Shown here: positions 1 through 8,227 of the stretch, one piece after another
Layout: every line of letters begins with the position of its first letter
Position numbering within the stretch: position 1 is the first letter of the stretch
Assembly: GCF_003971255.1 (NCBI RefSeq)
Contig: NZ_CP034660.1
Coordinates: 2,046,001-2,110,000, forward strand
Direction: 5' to 3'
Length of the DNA: 64,000 bases
Source: Colwellia sp. Arc7-635
GTDB lineage: Bacteria; Pseudomonadota; Gammaproteobacteria; Enterobacterales; Alteromonadaceae
Notes under the pieces: model-generated
What the model was told of the DNA's origin: nothing
The model's database searches: none
What the model saw: only the letters and a program-made list of their open reading frames with translations
Program-made: the position numbers and the translations under genes

Positions 1-1
1 A

Positions 2-211
2 TCAGCTTGTGATGGTATTCCAGTCGTTTTTGTTGATGATATGTCAGCGAATTTTTTACGCCATGGTAATCCAGTGCAATGTTCAAATGCGCCCAGTGAA
101 GGTTTAGTACAAGTTTTCATTGGCGATGATGTTGAAAGCGGTGAGTTTATTGGTGTCGGTCATATTGATGAAGACGGCCTAGTTGCTCCTAAACGCATCA
201 CTGTAATATAA
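2..211 (+). CDS. truB: tRNA pseudouridine synthase B, C-terminal end (partial)
   Basis: The window opens inside a reading frame that ends with TAA at 209-211, giving 69 residues that begin SACDGIPVVF and end PKRITVI. The residues match the C-terminal RNA-binding tail of TruB, the enzyme that makes pseudouridine 55 in the tRNA T-arm. The catalytic domain lies off the left edge. A TruB gene directly before rpsO is the usual gammaproteobacterial order (rbfA-truB-rpsO), which supports the call. A terminator hairpin follows at once. Confidence 0.8.
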   Translation, partial: SACDGIPVVFVDDMSANFLRHGNPVQCSNAPSEGLVQVFIGDDVESGEFIGVGHIDEDGLVAPKRITVI

Positions 212-220
212 GCTTTAATG

Positions 221-251
221 GTAAAGGGCTGTAGGGCCCTTTACTGTTTTT
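221..251 (+). terminator. Rho-independent terminator after truB
   Basis: A perfect 9-bp stem GTAAAGGGC/GCCCTTTAC (221-229 and 236-244) with a 6-base loop is followed by TGTTTTT. It sits 10 bases after the truB stop, so the truB operon can end here and rpsO has its own promoter. Confidence 0.8.
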
Positions 252-481
252 ATTCTTAAATACCATTTATCTAGTAGCTAAATAATCTTAGCTAAACCTA
301 ACTGTTAGCATCATTTTTTTATCGTACGATCAGATAAACCTCAGTTCTCATTTCGTTGAATTCATACTGTTTATAATCAATGCTAAAGCAATGACAATCT
401 TAATAGCTAGTGTGCAATAGCGTCATCAACGACTCTAGATTGAACTTTATATAACTTTATGAAGAACTTTAAATATTACTG

Positions 482-526
482 TCGACACCATTACTATCGA
501 CACCATTACTGCCGACATTATTATCC
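482..526. repeat. three tandem 15-base repeats
   Basis: Three consecutive 15-mers of the form TCGACACCATTACTA lie here; the first two differ only at the last base and the third is diverged. They are in the otherwise featureless 370 bases between the truB terminator and the rpsO promoter. No function can be read from them. Confidence 0.6.
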
Positions 527-619
527 ATCTTACCGCTCAATCATCACGATATTAAGTTCGATTCATCGCTAATCAAACAACTAAATAGCTTTAAGCGACT
601 AGCCTGAGTAACTCTCTAG

Positions 620-647
620 TTGTATTTTTACATTAAGTTGATAGAAT
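620..647 (+). promoter_or_regulatory. candidate sigma-70 promoter of rpsO
   Basis: TTGTAT (620-625) and TAGAAT (642-647) are separated by 16 bases, close to the sigma-70 consensus. Transcription would start near 654 and give a leader of about 70 bases carrying the hairpin at 673-710. Confidence 0.5.
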
Positions 648-672
648 ACCCGCTCTTAGAACGTCTTGCTGA

Positions 673-710
673 TTTAGTGTTCGGCTCGACGCGATTTTTA
701 AAACACTAAA
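673..710 (+). promoter_or_regulatory. rpsO leader hairpin next to the ribosome binding site
   Basis: TTTAGTGTT (673-681) pairs perfectly with AACACTAAA (702-710). The 3' arm ends a few bases before the AAGG ribosome binding site (714-717) and the ATG at 726. In several bacteria S15 represses its own translation by binding a structured leader; this hairpin is a plausible candidate for that site. The regulatory role is inferred from position and known S15 biology only. Confidence 0.45.
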
Positions 711-725
711 ATTAAGGTAAATATT

Positions 726-995
726 ATGTCTTTAAATGCTGCTGAAAAAGCTGCTATCGTTGCAGAATACGCTCAAGCTGAAGGTGATACTGGTTCTCCA
801 GAAGTACAAGTTGCTTTGTTAACTACACAAATCAACCACTTACAAGGTCACTTCAAAGAGCACATCCATGATCACCATTCACGTCGTGGTTTATTACGCA
901 TGGTAAGCCAACGTCGTAAATTACTTGATTACTTAAAAGGCAAAAACGTTACACGTTACACTGCTTTAATCGGTAAATTAGGTCTACGTCGTTAA
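726..995 (+). CDS. rpsO: 30S ribosomal protein S15
   Basis: The 89-residue product has the standard S15 length and sequence: [12 protein letters not shown] at the start, [14 protein letters not shown], and the [21 protein letters not shown] block that contacts 16S rRNA at a three-way junction. It is an early-binding protein of the 30S platform. The ATG has AAGG 8 bases upstream. In enterobacteria rpsO is followed directly by pnp; here four genes lie in between and rpsO has its own terminator. Confidence 0.97.
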   Translation: MSLNAAEKAAIVAEYAQAEGDTGSPEVQVALLTTQINHLQGHFKEHIHDHHSRRGLLRMVSQRRKLLDYLKGKNVTRYTALIGKLGLRR

Positions 996-1020
996 GACGA
1001 GATTTAACAAGTTATAAAAG

Positions 1021-1044
1021 AGGAGCCTAGTGGCTCCTTTTTTT
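1021..1044 (+). terminator. Rho-independent terminator after rpsO
   Basis: AGGAGCC (1021-1027) and GGCTCCT (1032-1038) form a 7-bp stem with a TAGT loop, followed by a run of T to 1044. It separates rpsO from the following genes. Confidence 0.85.
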
Positions 1045-1202
1045 ATGTCTAAAATACCTTTATCTCAGCCAATGTAGACTCCATTGCTTTTGCTGAACTA
1101 TTTGTCAGAGTTTGCGCCAGAGTAAATATAGATTAAGTAAATTACTTTGGTACTCACTAAATTGTTACTATTAGTTTTTATTTCATCGTTAAATTATTCT
1201 AT

Positions 1203-2216
1203 ATGCAGCAAGTGTCAGCTCTTGAAGGCCAAACGGCCACAATTATCCAGCAAAGTATCAAAGCCGCGGATCAGCGTATTCGAGCCCGTTGGCAATTTCT
1301 CAAATATCAGAATGCTCTCGGACTAGCTATATTAACGGTTGCATTGGCCGGGATGCTCGTTTCGGGTGTTGGTTATATTTTTTGGAGCTGGCCAGTTTGG
1401 CTGACCATTATTTGTAGTGCGTTTTTTGCGGCGATATCACATGAATTAGAACACGATTTGATCCACAAATTATATTTTAGAAACAACGCTCCGCTTTATC
1501 ACTTGATGATGTCCATTGTTTGGTTAATGCGTCCTAATACAGTTAATCCTTGGTATCGAAGTGAAATACACTTAAATCATCATAAAAAATCAGGGACGAA
1601 AGATGATTTAGAAGAGCGTATTTTAGGTAATGGCATGAAGTTTGGTTTATTTCGCTTACTTATTTCTCTAGATAGCTTTCTTTCGGTCAGTCTCAGGGCA
1701 AAAGAATTAGGTCGATTAAAGCAATTTAACTATTTAGCTTTCGCGTTAAAAGGTGCGCCTCTGGCACATATTTATATTTTAGCTTTATACAGTTTTTTAG
1801 TCTTCCATGCTTATCAATTTATTGCGAGCAGTCTCGGTTTTATAGTGAACTATCCTAACGAGCTTTTAGCTGTTATGGACGTTATTGATATTATTGCGGT
1901 TGTTTGGATACTGCCGAATACACTTCGCGCTTTTTGTCTACATGGTATTAGCGGGGCCTTACACTATTACGGCGATGTTGATCATTTGAATAAGCAGTGC
2001 CAGGTACTAAATCACTGGACTCTACTGCCAATACAGCTATTTTGCTTTAATTTTGGTAGCACCCATATTATTCATCATTTTTATGTTAGCCAGCCATTTT
2101 ATATCAGACAGCTTATCGCAAAAGAAATACACCAAGTTATGAGACTTCAAGGCATCCGCTTCAACGACTTTCACAGCCTAGTTAGAGCCAATCGCTATAC
2201 CTTAACGGCCAGGTGA
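1203..2216 (+). CDS. fatty-acid-desaturase-family membrane protein
   Basis: The 337-residue integral membrane protein carries the three histidine boxes of membrane di-iron desaturases/hydroxylases: HELEHDLIH (residues 80-88), HLNHH (123-127) and HIIHH (288-292). Hydrophobic segments lie near 37-75, 100-110 and 187-240. These boxes bind the two irons that activate oxygen for acyl-chain or related oxidation. The substrate cannot be read from the sequence; a lipid or other small hydrophobic molecule is likely. The ATG has no clear ribosome binding site. It is the first gene of the insert between rpsO and pnp and is separated from the next gene by a simple-sequence tract, so it may be its own transcription unit. 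Confidence 0.75.
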   Translation: MQQVSALEGQTATIIQQSIKAADQRIRARWQFLKYQNALGLAILTVALAGMLVSGVGYIFWSWPVWLTIICSAFFAAISHELEHDLIHKLYFRNNAPLYHLMMSIVWLMRPNTVNPWYRSEIHLNHHKKSGTKDDLEERILGNGMKFGLFRLLISLDSFLSVSLRAKELGRLKQFNYLAFALKGAPLAHIYILALYSFLVFHAYQFIASSLGFIVNYPNELLAVMDVIDIIAVVWILPNTLRAFCLHGISGALHYYGDVDHLNKQCQVLNHWTLLPIQLFCFNFGSTHIIHHFYVSQPFYIRQLIAKEIHQVMRLQGIRFNDFHSLVRANRYTLTAR

Positions 2217-2243
2217 TGTCTGCTAGTCTTAGGGCAGCATAAA

Positions 2244-2328
2244 CTGTTTATGTTTATGTTTTTGTTTATGTTTTTGTTTATGTTTTTGTTTATGCTTTTA
2301 TGCTTTTGTGCTTTTGTGCTTTTGTGCG
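2244..2328. repeat. simple-sequence tract (TTTGTTTATGTT type)
   Basis: About 85 bases consist of 12-base units of the form TTTGTTTATGTT that decay into GCTTTTGT units. It sits 28 bases after the desaturase-like gene. Such T-rich tracts are prone to slippage. No gene is seen in the 318-base gap 2217-2534; the only other feature is a 10-base palindrome GAATATATTC about 45 bases before the hemerythrin gene. Confidence 0.75.
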
Positions 2329-2534
2329 TATTGTTACTTATTCACGCAGAATTACGCGCGATTTTTACGGAGTTTATACGGGATTAGACATTGCAAACGT
2401 CTTCTGTTTTAACGTCATTAACCTTCACATAATTGCTGATTTAATGCCATAAGTTGAACTTATTATTACGCTAAATCAAAGAATATATTCTCGATTAGAT
2501 TAAAATTCTTCTAACTTTTGATGAGGAATATCTG

Positions 2535-2987
2535 ATGACGTCTATCCCTGAATTTATGACCCACAAGCATCGTGAATGCGATGAATGTTTTATTGCGGCA
2601 GAAAATGCGGTAACAGAAAATAATTGGCCGTTAGCTAAGCAAGATTTTCACCGCTTTTCGACAGAGTTAGAGTTACATTTACAGGCTGAAGAAAATATAA
2701 TTTTTCCTGAATTTGAACAAGCGACGGGTATTACTCAAGGACCAACGCAGGTTATGCGTGGCGAGCATCAACAAATGCGTGCTTTAGTTACTGACTTGTC
2801 AAAAGCTATTATCGATGAAAATAAAACCGTTTACTTTGGCCTTTCTGAAACCTTAATGGTGTTAATGCAACAACATAATATGAAAGAAGAAATGATGCTT
2901 TATCCCATGACCCAGCAGCGAGTACCTGCACCTGATTTATTATTATCGCGTGTTGTTGAGCATTGTCACTCAACTGAACATGGGTAA
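2535..2987 (+). CDS. hemerythrin domain protein
   Basis: The 150-residue all-helical protein has hemerythrin (HHE) metal ligands spread over its length: H10 in the first helix, HLQAEENIIFPEFE near 48-61, GEHQQMR near 76-82, and HNMKEEMMLYPM near 113-124. The family binds a non-haem di-iron centre and senses or carries oxygen or nitric oxide, or repairs iron-sulfur clusters as YtfE/RIC does. The ATG follows GATGAGG at a good distance. The next gene, a DUF2249 protein, starts 11 bases on, and an NnrS-like protein follows; this trio points to nitric oxide or low-oxygen metabolism. That functional reading is inference. Confidence 0.85.
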   Translation: MTSIPEFMTHKHRECDECFIAAENAVTENNWPLAKQDFHRFSTELELHLQAEENIIFPEFEQATGITQGPTQVMRGEHQQMRALVTDLSKAIIDENKTVYFGLSETLMVLMQQHNMKEEMMLYPMTQQRVPAPDLLLSRVVEHCHSTEHG

Positions 2988-2998
2988 TTAAACAGATA

Positions 2999-3268
2999 AT
3001 GAAAACACGTGACATTGATGTTAGTGAGCTTGCTGCGCCAGAGCCTATGCAAGCTATTCTCGCTGAACTTGCCATATTACCAGAAGATATAGTATTAAAA
3101 GTACTACATTGTCGTCAGCCATGGCCCCTATACGAACGGCTGCTTGCTAATGGCTGGTTATATAAGTGTGATGTTATTAGCGATGAAGCGGTAATTATTT
3201 ATATTGCTCATGAGAAAAGTAAGTTTCAATTCAATAATTTTATCGTTGAAAAAAATGACTCTAACTAG
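2999..3268 (+). CDS. DUF2249 domain protein
   Basis: The 89-residue product fits the DUF2249 family: an early DIDVSELAAPEPMQ segment, then LPEDIVLKVLHCRQPWPLYERL (in two parts near 27-48). The family is small, cytosolic, often found beside hemerythrin and denitrification or NO-response genes, and has a TusA-like fold in some members. Its biochemical role is not established. It begins 11 bases after the hemerythrin stop, so the two are almost certainly cotranscribed. Confidence 0.7.
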   Translation: MKTRDIDVSELAAPEPMQAILAELAILPEDIVLKVLHCRQPWPLYERLLANGWLYKCDVISDEAVIIYIAHEKSKFQFNNFIVEKNDSN

Positions 3269-3358
3269 CCTTATACCCTAACAGAGCTAATTAATTAGCG
3301 GTACGTATAACATTATTAATCTTTGATAATAATAACAGTAAATCAACACAGTCCTTTT

Positions 3359-4711
3359 ATGAATATAAGTAACTTATCATTCAGTGCCTTGCCACCGATT
3401 AATGTTCCTTTTCGTTATTTTATAAGCGCGAGCCTTTTTTTGCTTCTTGCTGTCGTACTCATGCTGATCACCGGCCAAGAACTATGGTCTAGTCGTTGGC
3501 ATCCCAACATGTTAGCGATTACTCATCTTTTCACTTTAGGTTTTATTTCTATGGTCATGATGGGGGCTATTTATCAATTTCTACCGGTAATAGGCGGAGT
3601 AGGGCTTAGCAAACCACAGCGAGTTGCAAACATTGCACATAGTCTTCACGTTATTGGAACGCTTGCTTTAACCGCAAATTTTCTGTGGCCAAGTACCACA
3701 CTAAAATATAGCGCAGTATTGGCTTTAACTGTGGGCTTTGCATATTACTTGAGCGCAATTGCACGGGTGTTGATCAAAAAGTTAAGCCAAGGTTATACCA
3801 TTGTAGGTATGCGTTTAGCGTTAGTGTGTTTTGTTGTTGTCATCTTTATAGGCTTATTGCTACTGATAAAAACAGACTTATTAATACAGGCTCAGCAATT
3901 GGCACCAAGCGCGCTAAGTGATTTAATTCAAGGGTATTTTTTCACTGATAAAAGCGCTACAGATCTTCATGCGCTGATCGGCGGATTTGGCTGGATCACT
4001 GTCTTTATCATCGCCTTAAGCGGTCAAATTATTCCGATGTTTCATGTTACACCTAAAGTACCTGAACTTATTGCCAAGTATCTGCCTTCAACGCTTGTAC
4101 TGCTGTTGTTAGTGCTCATCTTTGCCAGTGTTGAGAGCTTTATTGGTCAGTTGATTATAGGCGCTATTTTGGTGCTTATTTGTAGCTATGGATTAGTGTT
4201 ACTTTACATACTCAGTAAAAGAAAACGAAAAGTGTTAGATACCAGTATTCAATATTGGCAATTTTCCAGTGCCAGTTTATTGGTGATTAGCGTTCTGTTT
4301 TTTATACCTGAGCAGTTTTACAACAGCTTACTAAACGCCAATAAGGCTTTACTACTAGCTTGGATGTTTGGTTACTTCTATATCGTCAGTATTATCGAGG
4401 CGATGTTGTTAAAAATAATACCGTTTTTAACCTATACGCATTTACAAAATTTATGTTTAGCAAACTTTTCTGCACTGCAGTACTTACCACATATGCATGA
4501 ATTATTGGTGAAAAAACATGGACAGTTACTCTTCAAACTTCATCTTTGCTCTTGTTTTTTATTAATCTTAAGTATTGTCTTGCCTGCTAACTATTGGCTG
4601 TTATGCATTTCAATGTTGGCAGAATTTTGCTGTTTACTCTTCCTGATGTTACGGGCTTTACATTTATATCGCCTGACGCTAATTAAGATGAACGAGCTCA
4701 GTACCGAATAA
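3359..4711 (+). CDS. polytopic membrane protein, NnrS/haem-copper-oxidase-like
   Basis: A very hydrophobic protein of 450 residues with about twelve membrane spans. Histidines at the membrane edges (WHPNMLAITHLFTLGF near residues 40-55, DLHALIGGFGW and MFHVTP in the middle) resemble NnrS and cbb3-oxidase subunit I relatives. NnrS proteins protect against nitric oxide in denitrifiers. The frame is open back to a TTG at 3323, but the ATG at 3359 is chosen because it starts the family-like part; neither has a clear ribosome binding site. It lies in line with the hemerythrin and DUF2249 genes, which supports a shared NO or respiratory role. Confidence 0.55.
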   Translation: MNISNLSFSALPPINVPFRYFISASLFLLLAVVLMLITGQELWSSRWHPNMLAITHLFTLGFISMVMMGAIYQFLPVIGGVGLSKPQRVANIAHSLHVIGTLALTANFLWPSTTLKYSAVLALTVGFAYYLSAIARVLIKKLSQGYTIVGMRLALVCFVVVIFIGLLLLIKTDLLIQAQQLAPSALSDLIQGYFFTDKSATDLHALIGGFGWITVFIIALSGQIIPMFHVTPKVPELIAKYLPSTLVLLLLVLIFASVESFIGQLIIGAILVLICSYGLVLLYILSKRKRKVLDTSIQYWQFSSASLLVISVLFFIPEQFYNSLLNANKALLLAWMFGYFYIVSIIEAMLLKIIPFLTYTHLQNLCLANFSALQYLPHMHELLVKKHGQLLFKLHLCSCFLLILSIVLPANYWLLCISMLAEFCCLLFLMLRALHLYRLTLIKMNELSTE

Positions 4712-4871
4712 GCAATAGTGTAATTAATAGCAGCCATTAACCTGATTGAATATGTGGCATTTATTGATTAAAAAAGAGCAGTTAATTAGAGGAATTGCTA
4801 ATTTTTTAGCTTTAACGCTAACATTTATGCTTTCGCGCTAGTAAAAACATAACTGTTAAGTATAATGTGCG

Positions 4872-4890
4872 TGCAAATTTTGTATTTGCA
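4872..4890 (+). promoter_or_regulatory. hairpin in the pnp upstream region
   Basis: TGCAAAT/ATTTGCA (4872-4878 and 4884-4890) form a 7-bp stem. A TATAAT lies at 4912-4917 and could be the -10 of a pnp promoter, though no good -35 is 17 bases away. In E. coli pnp is autoregulated through RNase III cleavage of a leader hairpin; whether any hairpin here plays that role is open. The 323-base gap 4712-5034 has no gene. Confidence 0.3.
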
Positions 4891-5034
4891 AAAAACTAAT
4901 CAATCAAACTGTATAATTTTTTGTTCAGCTTAGTGCGTAACTTATCGGTAACGCCTTAATATCACATGATTAACTAAGTGAATAAATAATTGTACAGATT
5001 GATTAAAATCAAAAATATTTAAGGAACTAATAAT

Positions 5035-7155
5035 ATGTTCAAACCAGTTACTAAATCATTTGAGTTCGGCCAACATACCGTAACTCTAGAAACGGGCGTT
5101 ATTGCTCGTCAAGCTACTTGTGCTGTTATGGCTAGCATGGACGATACATCTGTATTAGTCTCTGTTGTTGGTAAGAAAGAAGCAAAACCAGGTCAAGATT
5201 TTTTCCCATTAACAGTTAACTACCAAGAGCGTACTTACGCTGCTGGTAAAATCCCAGGTGGTTTCTTTAAACGTGAAGGTCGTCCTTCAGAAGAAGAAAC
5301 ATTAATCTGTCGTTTAATTGACCGTCCAATTCGTCCATTATTCCCAGCAGGGTTTACTAACGAAGTTCAAGTTGTTATCACGGTTGTTTCTGCTAACCCA
5401 GAAATTTCTCCAGACATTATTGCTTTATTAGGTACTTCTGCAGCATTAGCTATTTCAGGTATGCCTTTTAGTGGTCCTGTTGGCGCAGCACGTGTTGGTT
5501 ATACTGACGGTAAATACTTGCTTAACCCATTACAATCTGAATTAGAAACGTCTCAGTTGAACTTAGTTGTTTCTGGTACTGACTCTGCTGTCTTAATGGT
5601 TGAATCTGAAGCTGACGTGCTTTCTGAAGAAGTTATGCTTGGCGCTGTTATGTTTGGTCATGAGCAAATGCAAACAGCTATCACAGCAATTAAAGAAATG
5701 GCTGCTGAAGTTAACAATCCTAAATGGGATTGGGTTGCACCGGTTAAGAACGCAGATCTTATTGCTAAGATTGCTGAGCTTTCTGAAGCACAAGTTAACG
5801 AAGCTTACCAAATTACTGAAAAAGCTGTTCGTTACGAGAAAATTAAAGAAATTCGCGATGGTGTTGTTGAAACATTATTAGCTGGCGATGCTGAACTTGA
5901 TGTTCAAGAAGCCAAAGATTTATTCCATGACTTAGAGAAAACGGTTGTTCGTGGTCGTATTACTAAAGGCATGCCGCGTATCGATGGTCGTGATCCTGAA
6001 ATGATCCGTGCACTAGATGTAATGACTGGCGTGTTACCACGTACTCATGGCTCTGCTGTATTTACGCGTGGTGAAACTCAAGCATTAGTTGTTGCTACAT
6101 TAGGTACACAACGTGATGCACAGCGTCTTGACACTATTATGGGTGAGAAAACTGATAGCTTCATGCTTCATTACAACTTCCCTCCATACTGTGTTGGTGA
6201 AACTGGTTTTGTTGGTTCTCCTAAGCGTCGTGAAATTGGCCATGGTCGTCTTGCAAAACGTGGTATGTTGGCTGTTATGCCTTCAGCTGAAGAATTCCCA
6301 TATTCAGTTCGTGTAGTATCTGAAATCACAGAATCAAACGGTTCTTCTTCAATGGCTTCTGTTTGTGGTACTTCATTAGCATTAATGGATGCTGGTGTAC
6401 CAATTAAAGCATCTGTTGCTGGTATCGCGATGGGCCTAGTTAAAGAAGGCGATGACTTTGTTGTTCTTTCTGATATCTTAGGTGATGAAGATCACTTAGG
6501 CGACATGGACTTTAAAGTAGCGGGTACTACTGGTGGTATTACTGCACTTCAAATGGATATTAAAATTGAAGGCATCACACAAGAAATCATGCAACTTGCT
6601 TTAAACCAAGCAAAAGCTGCACGTACACATATCTTAAGTGTGATGGATGAAGCTATTGGCGGACATCGTGATGATATCTCTCAATTTGCTCCACGTATTC
6701 ATACAATGAAAGTACCACAAGATAAGATTCGTGACATTATCGGTAAAGGTGGCGCAACTATTCGTCAACTAACTGAAGAAACTGGCACAACAATCGAAAT
6801 CGAAGATGATGGTACAGTTAAAATTGCGGCGACTGACGGCGATCAAGCGAAAGATGCTATTGCACGTATTACTGCATTAACAGCAGAAATTGAAGTGGGT
6901 ACAGTTTACACAGGTAAAGTTGTACGTATCGTTGACTTTGGTGCGTTTGTAAACGTATTACCAGGTAAAGATGGTTTAGTTCATATTTCACAAATTTCTG
7001 AAGAACGCGTTAACGCTGTTAGCGATGTATTGACAGAAGGTCAAGACGTTACGGTTAAAGTATTAGAAGTTGACCGTCAAGGTCGCGTACGTTTAAGTAT
7101 GAAAGAAGCAATGGAAAAACCAGTTGCTGCACCTGAAGCTGACGCAGCAGAGTAA
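5035..7155 (+). CDS. pnp: polyribonucleotide nucleotidyltransferase (PNPase)
   Basis: The 706-residue protein has the full PNPase order: first RNase PH domain (about 1-210), helical linker, second RNase PH domain (about 310-545) with the active-site region [17 protein letters not shown] domain with [12 protein letters not shown] (near 563-575), and S1 domain with [15 protein letters not shown] (near 625-640). It degrades RNA phosphorolytically from the 3' end, as a trimer and in the degradosome, and is important for growth in the cold. AAGGA precedes the ATG. A terminator follows the stop, then nlpI, the order known from E. coli. Confidence 0.98.
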   Translation: MFKPVTKSFEFGQHTVTLETGVIARQATCAVMASMDDTSVLVSVVGKKEAKPGQDFFPLTVNYQERTYAAGKIPGGFFKREGRPSEEETLICRLIDRPIRPLFPAGFTNEVQVVITVVSANPEISPDIIALLGTSAALAISGMPFSGPVGAARVGYTDGKYLLNPLQSELETSQLNLVVSGTDSAVLMVESEADVLSEEVMLGAVMFGHEQMQTAITAIKEMAAEVNNPKWDWVAPVKNADLIAKIAELSEAQVNEAYQITEKAVRYEKIKEIRDGVVETLLAGDAELDVQEAKDLFHDLEKTVVRGRITKGMPRIDGRDPEMIRALDVMTGVLPRTHGSAVFTRGETQALVVATLGTQRDAQRLDTIMGEKTDSFMLHYNFPPYCVGETGFVGSPKRREIGHGRLAKRGMLAVMPSAEEFPYSVRVVSEITESNGSSSMASVCGTSLALMDAGVPIKASVAGIAMGLVKEGDDFVVLSDILGDEDHLGDMDFKVAGTTGGITALQMDIKIEGITQEIMQLALNQAKAARTHILSVMDEAIGGHRDDISQFAPRIHTMKVPQDKIRDIIGKGGATIRQLTEETGTTIEIEDDGTVKIAATDGDQAKDAIARITALTAEIEVGTVYTGKVVRIVDFGAFVNVLPGKDGLVHISQISEERVNAVSDVLTEGQDVTVKVLEVDRQGRVRLSMKEAMEKPVAAPEADAAE

Positions 7156-7220
7156 TCACTCTGATGTAATTCAAGCAAAGCAGGTAGCTTATTAAAAACT
7201 ACCTGTCATCTTGTCGATAA

Positions 7221-7247
7221 AAAGGGAGCTTAATTGCTCCCTTTTTT
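7221..7247 (+). terminator. Rho-independent terminator after pnp
   Basis: AAAGGGAGC/GCTCCCTTT (7221-7229 and 7236-7244) with loop TTAATT and a T run to 7247. A weaker hairpin, CAGGTAG with CTACCTG, lies just before it. Confidence 0.9.
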
Positions 7248-7289
7248 ATATACTTATTAGCCTAAATACTTACTAGGGTTCTGCTTTTC

Positions 7290-8207
7290 GTGCGCTTACT
7301 TTCTAATAAACAATTTTCTAACGCTTTTTTCTCCAAAGTATTACTTGTTTCAGGTCTACTCTTTGCTCAAGGCTGTACAACTGCCACTCATCAGCCGTCT
7401 GTTATCGGCGAACTGATTATTGCTGAACCTATCGCTGTTAACGTTAAAGATGAAATAGCGTTAGAGCGTTTAACACAAGTATTACAACGAGCTAAGATTA
7501 CCGATGACCAACGTGCTGAGTTGTTCTATCAACGTGGTATAAAATACGATAAATTTGGTTTACGGGCTTTGGCACATAATGATTTTAATCAAGCAATTAA
7601 CTTAAAACCTGATATGGTTGATGCTTATAATTTCTTGGGTATTCATTTCACTCAACGACAAGAATTTAATCAGTCGTATGACGCCTTTGACTCTGCAATT
7701 GAGTTAGACCCTAACTATGAATTCGCTTATTTTAATCGAGGCATTGCTTTATATTATGGTGGCCGTCCAAGTTTAGCCGCAGATGACTTTACAGCGTTTA
7801 GATCATATCAACAAAATGATCCTTACCGAGTGCTGTGGCAATATTTGGCTGACTCAGCGGTTGACCAAGAGAAAGCTAAGCAAGATTTGAGCATTTATGC
7901 GCAATCAATTAATGACAGTGTTTGGGCAAAAAATATCATTGATCTTTATTTAGGTAAAATGAGCCAAGACAGCTTTATCGATCGTTTAACACAAAATATT
8001 AATACCAACCAAGCGTTAACAGAACGATTGTGTGAAGCCTATTTCTATTTAGGAAAATATAATCAAATGCAGGGTGATGCAAACTCGGCAATTAATTTTT
8101 TCAAATTAGCATTGAGCACTAATGTTTATGAATTTGTTGAACATAGATATGCCAAACTTGAACTGGATTTGATGCGCCAAGAGATGCAGCAAAACAGTCG
8201 CCTGTAA
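7290..8207 (+). CDS. nlpI: TPR lipoprotein NlpI
   Basis: The 305-residue protein starts at GTG. It has a basic N-terminus, a hydrophobic stretch and a lipoprotein signal ending at Cys29 (LLFAQGC, a slightly loose lipobox). TPR units occupy roughly residues 65-170 (AELFYQRGIKYDKFG, PDMVDAYNFLGIHF, DPNYEFAYFNRGIALYY). In E. coli NlpI is an outer-membrane lipoprotein that works as adaptor for the protease Prc/Tsp and for peptidoglycan hydrolases such as MepS. Length and the pnp-nlpI order match E. coli. The next gene, a predicted membrane-anchored metallopeptidase, starts 20 bases on and may be cotranscribed. Confidence 0.9.
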   Translation: MRLLSNKQFSNAFFSKVLLVSGLLFAQGCTTATHQPSVIGELIIAEPIAVNVKDEIALERLTQVLQRAKITDDQRAELFYQRGIKYDKFGLRALAHNDFNQAINLKPDMVDAYNFLGIHFTQRQEFNQSYDAFDSAIELDPNYEFAYFNRGIALYYGGRPSLAADDFTAFRSYQQNDPYRVLWQYLADSAVDQEKAKQDLSIYAQSINDSVWAKNIIDLYLGKMSQDSFIDRLTQNINTNQALTERLCEAYFYLGKYNQMQGDANSAINFFKLALSTNVYEFVEHRYAKLELDLMRQEMQQNSRL

Positions 8208-8227
8208 TTAACTGTTTGTTATAGAAA

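Noticed and set aside
2483-2492. GAATATATTC palindrome as an NO- or oxygen-responsive operator
   Set aside because: It is a perfect palindrome before the hemerythrin gene, but it does not match FNR, NsrR or NorR consensus well enough to call.
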